DNA of 64,000 bases from Megaleporinus macrocephalus (lineage: Eukaryota > Chordata > Actinopteri > Characiformes > Anostomidae), in the NCBI GenBank assembly GCA_021613375.1, contig CM038728.1, positions 33,837,299-33,901,298 on the forward strand. Reading direction: 5' to 3'. Of the stretch, positions 33,030 through 42,966 are shown piece after piece. The notes below the pieces were generated by a model. That model made no database searches. It saw nothing but the letters and a program-made list of their open reading frames with translations, and was not told the origin of the DNA. Position 1 is the first letter of the stretch. Each line of letters begins with the position of its first letter. The position numbers and the translations under genes were made by a program.

Positions 33030-33868
33030 TAAATATTCACAATCTTCATCATGATTTGGGATCTCAATGCCACCACAGTATGTTTTGGGTCACTGTCCAC
33101 CTGTGCTGTGAAGCGCTGTCCAATCTACCTCGTTGCATTTGGTTGAATCTGAGCAGAAAGTAAATCCCTGTACACTTCAGAATTCATCCATCTACTTCTA
33201 TCTTCTGTCACATCATCAGTAAACTCCAGTGAGCCAGTGCCATTGGAAGCCATGCATGCCCACGCCATCACACTGCCTCCACCATGTTTTACAGAGGATG
33301 TGGTGTGCTTTGGATCATGAGTCGTTCCAAGACTTCTCCATACTTTCTTCCTCACATCATTCTGATCCAGGTTGGTCTGAGTTTCATCTGTCCATAGAAT
33401 GCTGTTTCAGAACTGGGCTGGCTTCTTTAGATGTTTTTTGAAAAAATCTAATCTGGGGTTTCTATTTTTGAGCCTATATCTTTGATGTGGTTTTTTTTTC
33501 AGTCTAATTGAGAGCTCCTTTGACCACATATTGTGGGTTCACAGCAACAGCCTCCAAATGCAAATCCCACACCTGGAATCAACTCCAGACCTTTTACCTG
33601 CTTAATTGATGATGGATTAACGAGGGAAAAGCTGGCTAAATAGCTTTTAAGATAAATGTCCGATTACTTTTGGTCCCTTGAAAAAGAGGCAGCTACATAT
33701 CAAAGAGCTGTCATTCCTAAACCCTTCCTCCAATTAGGATGAGAATACCCTTAAACTAAAGCTGAGGGTCTGGACCACATTAAGTATATAACAGTATCTT
33801 GAACATAATATATTTGTTTAGTAAAGAGTTAAAATGGCAAAACTTTTATTTCTAGGCCTAACTGTATA
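33030..33868 (-). mobile_element. Tc1-like transposon relic
   Basis: The minus strand carries transposase sequence (33050-33415). The plus-strand right end, with CGATTACTTTTGGTCCCTTG and finally TTCTAGGCCTAACTGTATA, is the flank and terminus of a fish Tc1 family. The opposite terminus is not found near 33030, where TA-rich DNA intervenes. Confidence 0.8.
33050..33415 (-). pseudogene. Tc1-like transposase fragment, catalytic region
   Basis: Minus-strand pieces read WTDETQTNLDQND, then KKVWRSLGTTHDPKHTTSSV, KHGGGSVMAWACMASNGTGS and MNSEVYRDLLSAQIQPNATR, matching the Tc1 catalytic domain from the first Asp (W-T-D-E) through the KHGGGS-M-W-C region. A shift near 33355 and the loss of the C-terminal DPKHT...P-DLNPIE region inactivate it. 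A second DPKHT phrase is recognisable near 33075, as expected for the second catalytic Asp in relatives. Confidence 0.8.
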
Positions 33869-33875
33869 TGTTCAT

Positions 33876-33878
<3 letters not shown>

Positions 33879-33958
<80 letters not shown>
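33879..33958. repeat. (AT)40 microsatellite
   Basis: Uninterrupted AT repeat between a Tc1 right end and a hAT-like left end. Confidence 0.98.
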
Positions 33959-33962
<4 letters not shown>

Positions 33963-34080
33963 GATGGACTGATCAGCATTTTTGAGGCCGATTCCGATCG
34001 CCGATCATCGCCACATAAAAACTCTTTATCTTCTAGGAACAATGGCTAAGTATTGCACTAATACTGTATATACTTTTGTA
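33959..34080 (+). mobile_element. hAT-like terminus, same family as 7768-8655
   Basis: Begins TTAGAGATGGACTGATCAG, then TTTTTGAGGCCGAT, then GATCGCCGATCATCGCCAC. It matches the right end of the relic at 8655 (inverted). Only the end is recognised; the element fades after about 120 bp. Confidence 0.55.
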
Positions 34081-34212
34081 TTTATTCTCTTCTCTGTAGG
34101 TATACCTGAGTATTTCTAGGTAACACACTTTATCTAACCTGTTTGTACTAGCTAGAGATACACACTCTGACCCAACAAAAACCTAGCACAGAGTGTCTGC
34201 TAAATATAATGA

Positions 34213-34442
34213 CAAATGTTTATCTCCATTTTTGGCGATTTTGAGTTTTCTACATTATTTGAACACACCAATGGCTGTTTACATTGTGTGAAAATTTCAT
34301 GATGAATGGACCAAAAGAAATGTGCTAAAATAGCTTGGAAAACATTCTGGTTCCACTGACTTACATTGAAAGTGAAGACAGTTTTTGGCCTCTCCTGTAA
34401 AGTTGAAAATTTTGGAGATACCTATTTTCCATTGGACAGCGA

Positions 34443-34446
<4 letters not shown>
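34213..34446 (-). mobile_element. MITE of the GTCGCTGTCCAATG family, minus orientation
   Basis: Contains ATGATGAATGGACCAAAAGA and CCTCTCCTGTAAAGTTG, ending TCCATTGGACAGCGACGATA, which runs directly into a TA microsatellite. This is the clearest case of the MITE end merging into TA repeats. Confidence 0.8.

Positions 34447-34531
<85 letters not shown>
34445..34531. repeat. (TA)43 microsatellite grown from a MITE end
   Basis: Uninterrupted alternation that begins inside the GACGATATA terminus of the adjacent MITE. A second partial MITE end (AATTGGACAGTGACGTTATA) lies at 34583-34655 on the other side. Confidence 0.95.
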
Positions 34532-34538
<7 letters not shown>

Positions 34539-34582
34539 CATTTTCATATATACCTCCCACTAGGTAAAGGGCATTTGCTGCA

Positions 34583-34655
34583 TTTAATTGATGTGAACAA
34601 ATAGAAATCAACAAATATGGACATGTTTTAATTGGACAGTGACGTTATACACATC
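34583..34655 (+). mobile_element. partial MITE end, same family
   Basis: GAACAAATAGAAATCAACAA, then TTTTAATTGGACAGTGACG, then TTATA: the right end of the same MITE family, truncated on its left. Confidence 0.7.
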
Positions 34656-34739
34656 AGTGTTTCACTGTCCGGGATATGTTTCTCTTCTCTCTGTGTGTGA
34701 AGCAACATCAGCCACAATAAAGAAAATAAGACTCAACGT

Positions 34740-35625
34740 AAAGCTGAGAGCAGCTTCTGAACATGATATTACACCTAATTGAATTCTTACTGTTAACTCA
34801 CTAATGGGCCAAATCGCAGGATAACATCTCGTGCTAATTAAGATGGATCTGTCTCAGAGCAGTGTCAGTCTGCCGAGGACGCCGCGTGTCTCTCTCTTTC
34901 CACATAAATAATTCATATAGTTTAAGTCGAGGTGGTGAAGTGATTCTCCAGGAGATCGTATTAGCGTGTATTAACTCCGGCACGTGTTCCATTCCAGGTT
35001 AATTGAAGGTTTTCTCCCGTGGCTTGATTTCTGAGTGACAGCGGAACTCCCGAAGTCTCCTAAAGGACAAACAGCCGGAGCGAGGAACTTCCACAAAGTT
35101 TTTAAAAAGAAAAAAAAAATGTTTTTAAGGTTTTAAACGAGTCGCACGAGACGTCACGATCGCCCACCTCGCACGGACCGGGAAAGGGGCAAAAGCAACC
35201 AGGAGCCAATTTCTATTCCCTCGATATCCTTCCATTCGGTGTTACCCGAGGGCCGCCGCCGCCATTAGCTTACAGTACATCTCTGTTGCATTCAGCGAGG
35301 AGCTCAGTCTGGCTGAGTCACTGTCAATTTCTCTTATCTAGCTCCTCTCTCGCCGCGCCTGCATTTATCATTAATGCACAGCAGGTGGAATACATCGCTA
35401 TCTGATAAATCAGTAATTCAAATACCTTCCAGTGAGCACAACATTCAACCAGACCCTACAGCCAGAGATCCAGACGGAGAGAAAGCAGGCCGAGAGGCTG
35501 GAGGACGGGCTTTAGCCGGAAAATTGAAACATGCACGGCAAAAATAATTACCTCCCTGCAACTCCAATCACATTCAGTATAATCATTACAGCCAACGTTT
35601 CACATTATAAGACAATACACGAGAG
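34740..35625. other. single-copy island; strongest candidate conserved non-coding DNA
   Basis: About 900 bp of non-repetitive sequence with homeodomain-like TAATTA/TTAATTG cores, a CTGTCAATTT Pbx/Meis-like motif near 35320, ATTAATGCAC and GCTATCTGATAAATCAG (GATA-like) near 35395-35412, and short GC-rich parts. No open frame of note. By appearance this is the most enhancer-like part of the window; conservation is not tested. Confidence 0.35.
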
Positions 35626-35631
35626 TATATG

Positions 35632-36665
35632 AAGGTTTGACCAAGTCCTTTTACGCTACCAGTCTAAGTTTGGGCACACCCTGCTGAGTATATGTTCTAG
35701 ATCTGAATGTGGTGAGCGTTGGTATCTATATTATAGGATCTTTAGTGTAGACACTATATCCAGCATTGCTCTGGAAGAGGCTGTTGCAGGACTGTTAAGG
35801 TTGTTTAACATAAACTTAAATAATAAAGGAGTGATGTGCTTTAGTAGAACCACTTTTGGATCTCTAAGAAGGACGGTTCTTCAAAGAACCCCTTGAGGAA
35901 ATTAAAAATGTTTTGAAATTCAAAGTTTTGAAGGGTGAAATTTTTAAAGAAGATACCTGCAAGAACACGGCAACGTATATGTGAGAAGATTTGAAGGTTC
36001 AACCAATTTCTACATAGTTTACGCTACCAGTCAAAAGTTTGGGCACACCCTGCTGAGTATATGTTCTAGATCTGAATGTGGTGAGCGTTGGTATCTATAT
36101 TATAGGATCTTTAGTGTAGACACTATATCCAGCATTGCTCTGGATGAGGCTGTTGCAGGACTGTTAAGATTGTTTAACATAAACTTAAATAATAAAGGAG
36201 TGATGTGCTTTAGTAGAACCATTTTTGGGTCCCTGAGGAAGACGGATCTTCAAAGAACCCCTTGAGGAAATAAAAAATGTTTTGAAATTCAAAGTTTTGA
36301 AGGGTGAAATTTTTAGAGAAGATACCTGCAAGAACACGGCAACGTATATGTGAGAAGATTTGAAGGTTCAACCGATTTCTACATAGTTTATTATCATTTC
36401 ACACTACACGTCAAAAGTTTGGGCACACCCACCTGAGTATATGTTCTAGATCTGAATTTGGTGAGCGTTGGTATCTATATTATAGGATCTTTAGTGTAGA
36501 AACTATATCCAGCATTGCTCTGGAAGAGGCTGTTGCAGGACTGTTAGGGTTGTTTAACATAAACTTAAATAATAAAGGAGTGATGTGCTTTAGTAGAACC
36601 ACTTTTGGGTCTCTAAGGAGGGCGGTTCTTCAAAGAACCCCTTGAGGAAATTAAAAAAGATACCT
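35632..36665 (+). repeat. tandem triplication of a 370-380-bp Tc1-derived unit
   Basis: The phrase TTTGGGCACACCC occurs at about 35669, 36038 and 36418. Each copy carries CTATATCCAGCATTGCTCTGG, AATAATAAAGGAGTGATGTG and GGTTCTTCAAAGAACCCC at matching offsets. CTACCAGTCAAAAGTTTGGG is a Tc1-type terminus. The sequence from 36666 to about 36900 is a diverged continuation (AACACCTACAAGAACACAGC). The open frame at 35981-36265 is a translation of the unit. Confidence 0.9.
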
Positions 36666-36909
36666 TTGTCAGGTGGAATCAACACCTACAAGAACACAGC
36701 AACGCAAGAGCATGCAAGAAAGCACATTGAGTAACAACCTCCATGTGAGAAGATTTGAAGGTTCAACAGATTTCTACATATTTTACTGTCATTTTACGCT
36801 TAGCCGTCATTACATCAAACATTACCACATATGTCACAACAATATACAGCAACGATAGCCTGACACTGTTACATTACTGTACATAATTTGTCATAACAAC
36901 TCACAACAG

Positions 36910-36937
36910 CATATCATTGCTGCCCAAAGAAAAACAC

Positions 36938-37029
<92 letters not shown>
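36910..37029. repeat. MITE end plus (TA)44 microsatellite
   Basis: ATCATTGCTGCCCAAAGAAA is the left end of the GTCGCTGTCCAATG MITE; 36941-37029 is pure TA. The remainder of the MITE is absent. Confidence 0.85.
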
Positions 37030-37031
<2 letters not shown>

Positions 37032-37122
37032 GGGTTTTATAGCTCTTATAAAAATATACATTCTCATATACATTTTTAGATTTAAATACAGTCAAATGTT
37101 TGTTTTAGTAATATTTGTGTAC

Positions 37123-37182
37123 ATGGGCTCCAACTTCACTGTTTACACTCGTCTCTTAACACATTCAGATCTAAAACATACA
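37123..37182 (-). repeat. 60-bp block with an inverted partner at 38967-39024
   Basis: Reverse complement reads GTTTTAGATCTGAATGTGTT, then AGAGACGAGTGTAAACAGTG, then AAGTTGGAGCCCA. It matches 38967-39024 with about one difference. The pair brackets the nested insertion complex at 37195-38380. Confidence 0.85.
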
Positions 37183-37352
37183 CTCAGGTGGGTGTATCCA
37201 AACTTTTGACTGATAGGGTAGAGTGACTCGTGGGTAAAATACATAGAAATTGGTTGAACCTTCACATTTTCTCACAGAGAGGTTCTTGCAGGTGTTGATT
37301 GTATCTGGCAAGGTAGCTTTTTTTGAAAAAACTTGAAGAACCGTCCTCTTTG

Positions 37353-38215
37353 TACGGTGGCCGAGAAGACTCAACACACTGCAGATTCATGAACGCGCTG
37401 CAAAACTGTGTACAACACAACGGAAGTGTTTCCGGGGGACACTTAAAGGACGTGGGACGACATATGGTGGAGCCGCGGTAGCGTCTAATAGTGATGGGTA
37501 AATGATATTGATGCTTCGGAGCTGGTGTGGAGAAATCCTCGAGGCTTGCTTTGTTAAGGGCGAGTGACGTCACTGATGACGTCTGTAGTCTCGCTGGTTC
37601 AGGACGTGGTTCGGTTTTGTTTCTTAATAAAAATTAAAGTCACCATCAAACCACAATCACTGTCCCATCTCTTAAAACCACTGCAACAGTTTTAACATCT
37701 ATATCTCACATACTATTAGATTTATTTACTGACTGAAATCAGACTGGCAGTTTATTAAATTAACAGACCCACACAATCAAACACAGATCAGATGAATAAA
37801 TGAATGAACCACAGAAAATTAAATTAAGGTGTTTATGTATATACTGTATTTGTTTAATGCTGACAACGTTGCAAGAAGTCATCGCAAATAGTTGAAATAG
37901 TTGAAATAGTTTGGCCAGCAGGGGGGTTCGTGTGCAGCTTCGAGTAATGAACCTTGGTTTGAACCAGCTGGAGGGAAAGCTTCAACACTTCAAGAGACTT
38001 GATCTGATCATCACTAGCGTCTAATGAGAAGTAAGTCTGATAGTAAATATAGACAAACTTACTCTCATTAGACGCTACCGCGGCTCCGCCTGGTTCTGTT
38101 TACATTGCGTCCCCGTATGTGGTCCCACGTCCTTTAAGTGTCCCCCGGATACATTCTGTTGTGTTGTGGACGGTTTTGCAGCGCGTTTGTTAAATGTAGT
38201 GCCCATGTTGCCGTA
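37353..38215. mobile_element. palindromic foldback MITE nested in the Tc1-derived unit
   Basis: Flanked by TA on both sides, with a short TACGG inverted terminus. Its arms are long inverted repeats: 37391-37488 (ACGCGCTGCAAAAC, GGGGGACACTTAAAGGACGT, GGAGCCGCGGTAGCG) matches the reverse complement of about 38060-38190. The right arm has about 20 bp more between the last two blocks. Around the centre the sequence is itself a hairpin (AGAAGTAAGTCTGATAG near 38028 against CTTACTCTCATTAGACGCTA). It is split by a hAT element. Confidence 0.8.
37489..38016. mobile_element. hAT-type non-autonomous element with 8-bp target duplication
   Basis: This 528-bp element begins TAGTGATGGG and ends GATCATCACTA. 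It is flanked by the exact 8-bp duplication GCGTCTAA (37481-37488 and 38017-38024). Removing it restores the continuous arm GGTAGCGTCTAATGAG of the surrounding palindrome, which independently confirms the insertion. TIRs are short (TAGTGATG) with further diverged inverted matches (GATGCTTC / GAAGCTTTC). No transposase. Confidence 0.92.
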
Positions 38216-38384
38216 TCCTAGGGGACCCAAAAGTGGTTCCTCTGAGGCACATCACTCCGGAGAACCTTCCCAGAGCCTTTATTATTTGGGTTTTGGCCAC
38301 ACGGCCTTAATAGTCCCACATCAGTCTCGTCCAGAGCAATATTAGAAATGATGTCTACACTACAGATACGTTCAGTCACTGAGC

Positions 38385-38800
38385 TTTCGTTCTGGAAAGG
38401 GTCCTGAGCAGCACATGCTCTGCTGGAGACGATGGCTTTAGAATAATGTCTTTGGGGTAATTGCTGGCGGGCCAAAGTTGTAATAGGACACTTCATTGGG
38501 AGCGGAATGAGACATTTTGTCCTGGTGTGTCAGTTGAATGACGGCTAAATTGGCACGCGCCAAGTGGAGAACAGAAGTTCATCCACCGCCGGTGTGTCAC
38601 CGAGGGAAATAAGGAAAAGTAATTAGGAGTTAATAAGACAGTGCATTACTCCGACTGAAGGCTGCTGTTCGGAATCATGATTTTTTTTTTTTTTGCTCCT
38701 TTTCACTCAGCGCTCGCTCCTCGACTCCCCTCTTAATTATTAGCTCTTATAAACACAGAAAGTTGGTGAATTGGATCCCTTAGAAGAACAAGAACCTGCC
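38385..38800. other. single-copy island; candidate conserved non-coding DNA
   Basis: Non-repetitive, with AATTAGGAGTTAATAAG and CTTAATTATTAGCTC homeodomain-like cores and a T-run at 38682-38693. No coding evidence. Confidence 0.3.
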
Positions 38801-38966
38801 AGTGGATACTTTGTGTCCCTATTGTCTGTTATGACTGATACACACAATAAAAAATAAATAGTTTCGTATGTGTTTTGTAAATACACAGAAAACATAATAG
38901 ACCATAACAGCTCTGCGTCGGCCCGTCTGAGCCCACCGGCACCTTTTAGTAGAGCATTGAGTGTGT

Positions 38967-39024
38967 GTTTTAGATCTGAATGTGTTGAGAGACGAGTGTA
39001 AACAGTGAAGTTGGAGCCCAGAAC
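38967..39024 (+). repeat. partner of the inverted 60-bp block at 37123-37182
   Basis: GTTTTAGATCTGAATGTGTT, then GAGAGACGAGTGTAAACAGT, then GAAGTTGGAGCCCA. See 37123-37182. Confidence 0.85.
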
Positions 39025-39044
39025 AAGATCTCAGCATGTACACT

Positions 39045-39205
39045 TCTTTTGTCCATTCTTATTTTTCCACATCATTTGAAAGTTTTATGACGAGTGGACC
39101 AATAGAAATGCTCTAAAATCTCTGAAAGAATTCTGTTTCCATCGACTTCCATTGAAAGTAAAGACGGTTTAGGGCCTCTCCTGTAAAGTTGGAGATGATA
39201 TGCTG
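39045..39205 (-). mobile_element. MITE of the GTCGCTGTCCAATG family, truncated
   Basis: Contains ATTTTTCCACATCATTTGAA, GAGTGGACCAATAGAAATG and GGGCCTCTCCTGTAAAGTTG in the same order as 34213-34446. The terminal GACAGCGACG motif is lost. It directly follows the 38967 block. Confidence 0.75.
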
Positions 39206-39384
39206 TTGTGAAATGATGTTTAGTAATGTTACAGTGTCTGGCTACCGTTGCTGTTTATTGTTGTGACGTATGTGGTAACGTTTGATGTAATGACGGCTGA
39301 GTACAGTGTACATAGGCTGTTTCTCAAAAACCTACTTTAGACCTACTTTAGTCAAATCTGAGTTTATTTGAATTTATCTGAATT

Positions 39385-39493
39385 GTGAATGTGTGTGTAT
39401 GTGGGTGTTTCACTGCCCCCTAGTGTATGTGTTTTCTAGTGGGGTTGTGTGTTCACTGGTGTGTGTGTGTGTATGTGGGTGTTTCATTGCCCC

Positions 39494-39545
<52 letters not shown>

Positions 39546-39595
39546 GGTGTTTCACTGCCCCTAGTGTGTGTGTTCACTATGGTAGTTGTGTGTTC

Positions 39596-39657
<62 letters not shown>

Positions 39658-40403
39658 GTGTATGTGTATGTGGGTGTTTCATTGCCCCTAGTGTGTGTGT
39701 GTATGTGGGTGTTTCATTGCCCCATAGTGTGTGTGTGTGTGGAGGGGGGGGGCGGGGGGGAGGGGGGGTGTTTCATTGTCGATAGTGTATGTTCACTACT
39801 GTGTGTGTGAATATGTTGGAGTTTCACTTCCCCCTAATGTGTGTGTTCACTAGTGTGTGTAAATATGGGGGTGTTTCACTGCCCCCTAGTGAGTGTGTTC
39901 ACTAGTGTGTATATGAGTGTTTCACTGTCCCTAGTGAGTGTGTTCACTGTCCACTAGTGTGTGTATGTGACTGTTTCATTGCCCCCTAGTGTGTGTGTTT
40001 ACTAGTGTGTGAGTATGTGGGTGTTTCACTGCCCTCTAGTGTGCGTGTTCACTAGTGTGTGTGAGAATGTGGGTGTTTCACTGCCCCCTAGTGTGTGTGT
40101 TCACTAGTGTGTGTGACTATGTGGGTGTTTCACTGCCCCCTAGTGTGTGTGTTCACTAGTGTGTGTGAGTATGTGTGTGTTTCACTGCCCCCTTGTGTAT
40201 GTGTTCACTAGTGTGTGTGAGTATGTGTGTGTTTCACTGCCCCCTTGTGTATGTGTTCACTAGTGTGAGTGTGTGTGTTCACTAGTGTGAGTGTGTGTTC
40301 ACTAGTGTGTGTGAGTATGTGTGTGTTTCACTGCCCCCTAGTGTGTGTGTTCACTAGTGTGTGTGAGTATGTGTGTGTTTCACTGCCCCCTAGTGTGTGT
40401 GTT
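39385..40403. repeat. GT-rich minisatellite with internal (GT)n expansions
   Basis: Unit of about 50-55 bp: GTGTTCACTAGTGTGTGTGA, then GTATGTGGGTGTTTCACTGC, then CCCCTAGTGTGT. Two (GT)n runs (39500-39540 and 39600-39660) are local expansions of GTGTGTGT inside the unit. A G-run lies at 39740-39768. Open frames are translations of the repeat. Confidence 0.95.
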
Positions 40404-40645
40404 CCTCAGTGCGCAAACATAGTGAAGTAGTTTTATTGGATTATAATTTTTGTACATGTTTTTTTTTTCTAAACTCTCTTCATTAATATCTTCCTTCATA
40501 AACTGGTTTGTTGTTGGACATTCAAAGTTAAAGAGTCCTGAAATCTGGGGGTGCTGTGGCCCCCCAGGACCCCTCGCCCCACTTTCCACCTTCCCGTTTG
40601 TCCCGTTAGTCTGACTGAAGTTTAATGACACAGAAGACGAGCGGT
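40404..40645. other. no recognised feature
   Basis: AT-rich then mixed sequence. The minus-strand open frame at 40380-40631 shows no recognisable domain. Confidence 0.2.
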
Positions 40646-41432
40646 GACTGGTGTCGGCTGCACTGGCGGCCGCGTCAGACCCGTTTGAATGTCACAGTGG
40701 ACGTTTGAAGAGCGGCCCTGTTTCTCTCAACGCTTTAAACGGCTTATCTGGCCCGGCTTTTAAGATGGATTACAGAGGCATGCGAGGGCCCAGCGCTGCT
40801 TCTCCTGGGCTTCGGCCTGGCTTCAAAATAGAGGGAAACAAACAGACGCCCGCGCTAACCCGCGCGCGCCGGACAGGCCGTACCCAAAGACGCCGCTTCC
40901 GCTCGCCGCTCCATGCAGATGAGCTCCTTTGGCAAACAGAGGAGTCGGTAATTTGCTGTGAAGATAAATGCGAGAGCAGCCTGTGTTTATAAATGAGATC
41001 GCGGTCCTCGGTCTCCAGATACTGTTCTTGTAATGGTCTTTGCCGTTAGCGGTATAAACACTGATGGTGCTGCCGAAGCAGAGCAGTCATTAAAGTGCTC
41101 AAAACAAGGGTGAAGGTTAAGTGGAGGCCTGCGTTATCTCAGTCATTGAATTTTAATTCTCAGAGCAAAAAATTATAGACTAGCCAATTAAGCGCGAGAC
41201 GAGGACAAATAGCAGTGAAGGTGTGGGCGCTTTGGGGTGTTTTCCTTTTAATAACGGCTCCGCGTTCATTTCACCTCTGCTTAGTTTAGATTTGAGCTCC
41301 GCTTTGTTCCCCTTACGGGCGCCGCGGACACCAGGGAATATGAAAATTCATCACGCGGCCATTCTTCATCAATTGTGTTTATACTTTTCAACGCTTTCGG
41401 GCCTGATACTGAAAAAATAATCATATAGACAT
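40646..41432. other. single-copy GC-richer island; candidate conserved non-coding DNA
   Basis: Non-repetitive, with CGCGCGCC near 40862 and later AAAAAATTATAGAC, CTAGCCAATTAAGCG, TTTTAATAACGG and AAAATTCATCACGCGG, which look like constrained enhancer text. The open frame at 40651-40992 (113 codons) has ordinary composition but no recognised domain, and I would not call it a gene. Confidence 0.3.
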
Positions 41433-41529
41433 GTGGAAAATAATATTATTATTATTATCAGTGGTATGTGCAGCAAGCCTTTATCTCACCAATATGTTTG
41501 TGTTCACCAGATCTGATTAGAACAGATGT

Positions 41530-41735
41530 ATATAATCAGACATACAATACAAAGTAACATGAATATGTTATTGTGAGAGAAGTAGATCAGATCTTGAGCT
41601 CCAGAAGAACAAAGTTAGGTTCCAGATTTCTCCTGGACGCCCCAGACATTGTATGAATGTGTTCAGTTCCTTCAGCAGCAAATCTTGATTTATCTTAATG
41701 AAGTACTGAGCAGTCAAAGCAGGTATTAGATGAGA
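41530..41735 (-). repeat. left arm of a 190-bp inverted repeat (partner 42967-43160)
   Basis: Read on the minus strand: CTGCTCAGTACTTCATTAAG, AATCAAGATTTGCTGCTGAA, ACACATTCATACAATGTCTG, GGAGAAATCTGGAACCTAAC. It matches 42967-43160 nearly base for base. The frame reads AQYFIKINQDLLLKELNTF, then GRPGEIWNLTLFF. It resembles transposon flanking sequence, but I cannot name the family. Confidence 0.9.
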
Positions 41736-41839
41736 ACTGATAATAATACTGGGTTGTTTAGGAGAAGCTTGGAAAGAGTTAAATAAACACACTGATGTAT
41801 GAAAAAGCACTACTTACTCTATTAATACTGTTTAATAAC

Positions 41840-42323
41840 TATATAATATTTTAATATCTGTTTTTCCAAAGACCACCAGGATGAGCGAGAAGGTCAGTGA
41901 AGTAATGTTATGTGGATGGATGAGGCAAACATTGGTCTGGCTTAAATTAGTAATGTTATGTTTGGTTAAACCAAACACTGGATTCCAGCATACAGTTCAT
42001 CCCAACTGTGAAACATGGTGGTGACAGTATCAGGGTTTGGGGCTGTTTTGCTTCTATTGGACCAGAACAGGTCGCTACTCTTATAACCTTATAACCTGTA
42101 AGAAGCTGTACATGAGAATATTTGAACATCCATTTGGGAAATGAACCTCCACTGAAGGAAGTCCGGTAGAAATACATAAAAGCACTACTTACTGTATTAA
42201 TAATGTTTGAATATTTATTTAATAAAGTCTTTACTGAGTAAATAAAAGCTTCCTGTCTGGTATCAATAGCTTTTTAAATATGATAATGTCTCTAAGTGAC
42301 TAAAACCTTGGCACAGTACTGTA
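41840..42323 (+). mobile_element. Tc1-like transposon relic between the inverted arms
   Basis: Translated pieces include CCAAAGACCACC...WMRQTLVW and PTVKHGGDSIRVWGCF, the KHGGGS-M-WGCF block of Tc1 transposases. The element ends TTGGCACAGTACTGTA at 42323, a Tc1 terminus. The left terminus is missing, and many stops and deletions are present. Confidence 0.75.
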
Positions 42324-42423
42324 ATCACAGCATGGAGAACATTTCTGTCTGTTTGAAGTTTCCCAAAGACCACCACTCTCACGCCCTGCCTGTCCTCGTA
42401 CGTCCTGTCAAGTCCGCGTGGTC

Positions 42424-42482
42424 AGCAATATGTATATGTATATGTATATGTATAGATTTGTATATGTATATGTATGTATAAC
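42424..42482. repeat. (TATATG)n microsatellite
   Basis: Imperfect hexamer repeat GTATATGTATATG. Confidence 0.9.
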
Positions 42483-42594
42483 TATTTTGCTTCACATTTC
42501 TTTGTATGGTTATTTATTTATTATTATTATCACTATTATTATCGTTATTTTTGTTGTTGTTGTTTTGTTTTAATTTTATGTATTTATTTTTTTA

Positions 42595-42700
42595 TATAAT
42601 TATTTTTTTTTCTCTTTCTTTGTTTTGCCCTTCTTTATTGCCTGTCAGGCCTGACGTAAATAGCTGAATAAATAAAAATAAATAAATAAATAAATAAAAA
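42595..42700 (-). repeat. dispersed block with AGGCCTGACAGGCAATAAAG (minus)
   Basis: Reverse complement matches 63835-63925: TTTATTTATTCAGC, then CAGGCCTGACAGGCAATAAA, then GAGA/AAAG-rich and AAATAAATAAATA tails. The same family is present twice in opposite orientation. Confidence 0.7.
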
Positions 42701-42759
42701 TACAAACACCAACAAAAATATAATATATAACCTATAGAGCTGAAAATTGCCAGACAGGT

Positions 42760-42966
42760 TTAAAAAAAAAAGTCAGAGTGGTCTTTGTTTACATTTCTGT
42801 CATATGCTCCATGTCTCCGCCCTAGCCCTGCCCGTCTTACCTGTTTTCTATCAGAGGCCCCTCCTGTTCCCGGCTGTTTCTCGATCCCTGTGTGTATTTA
42901 TTCCTCTCGGTTCCTCTTGTGTTTGTCGTTGGTTTTGTATTTACTCTGGTCGCTGTCTTTGCCGCT
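42760..42966. other. C/T-rich stretch, no gene recognised
   Basis: Pyrimidine-rich (CCTGCCCGTCTTACCTGTTT, GTTTCTCGATCCCTG). It resembles the stretch at 24890-25130 and may be part of the same unnamed element. The 142-codon frame at 42747-43175 runs from here through the inverted arm and is not supported as a gene. Confidence 0.3.

Larger units (their letters stand above)
37195..38380 (-). mobile_element. inverted copy of the 370-bp Tc1-derived unit, interrupted by insertions
   Basis: 37195-37352 and 38216-38380 together form one diverged minus-strand copy of the unit repeated at 35632-36665. Shared phrases are TATCAGTCAAAAGTTTGGAT, GGTTCAACCAATTTCTA, GAGGACGGTTCTTCAA, then TTTTGGGTCCC, AATAATAAAGG and ATTGCTCTGGACGAG. 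The break at 37353/38215 falls inside the unit between GGGTCCC and GGACGGTTC. Confidence 0.85.
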
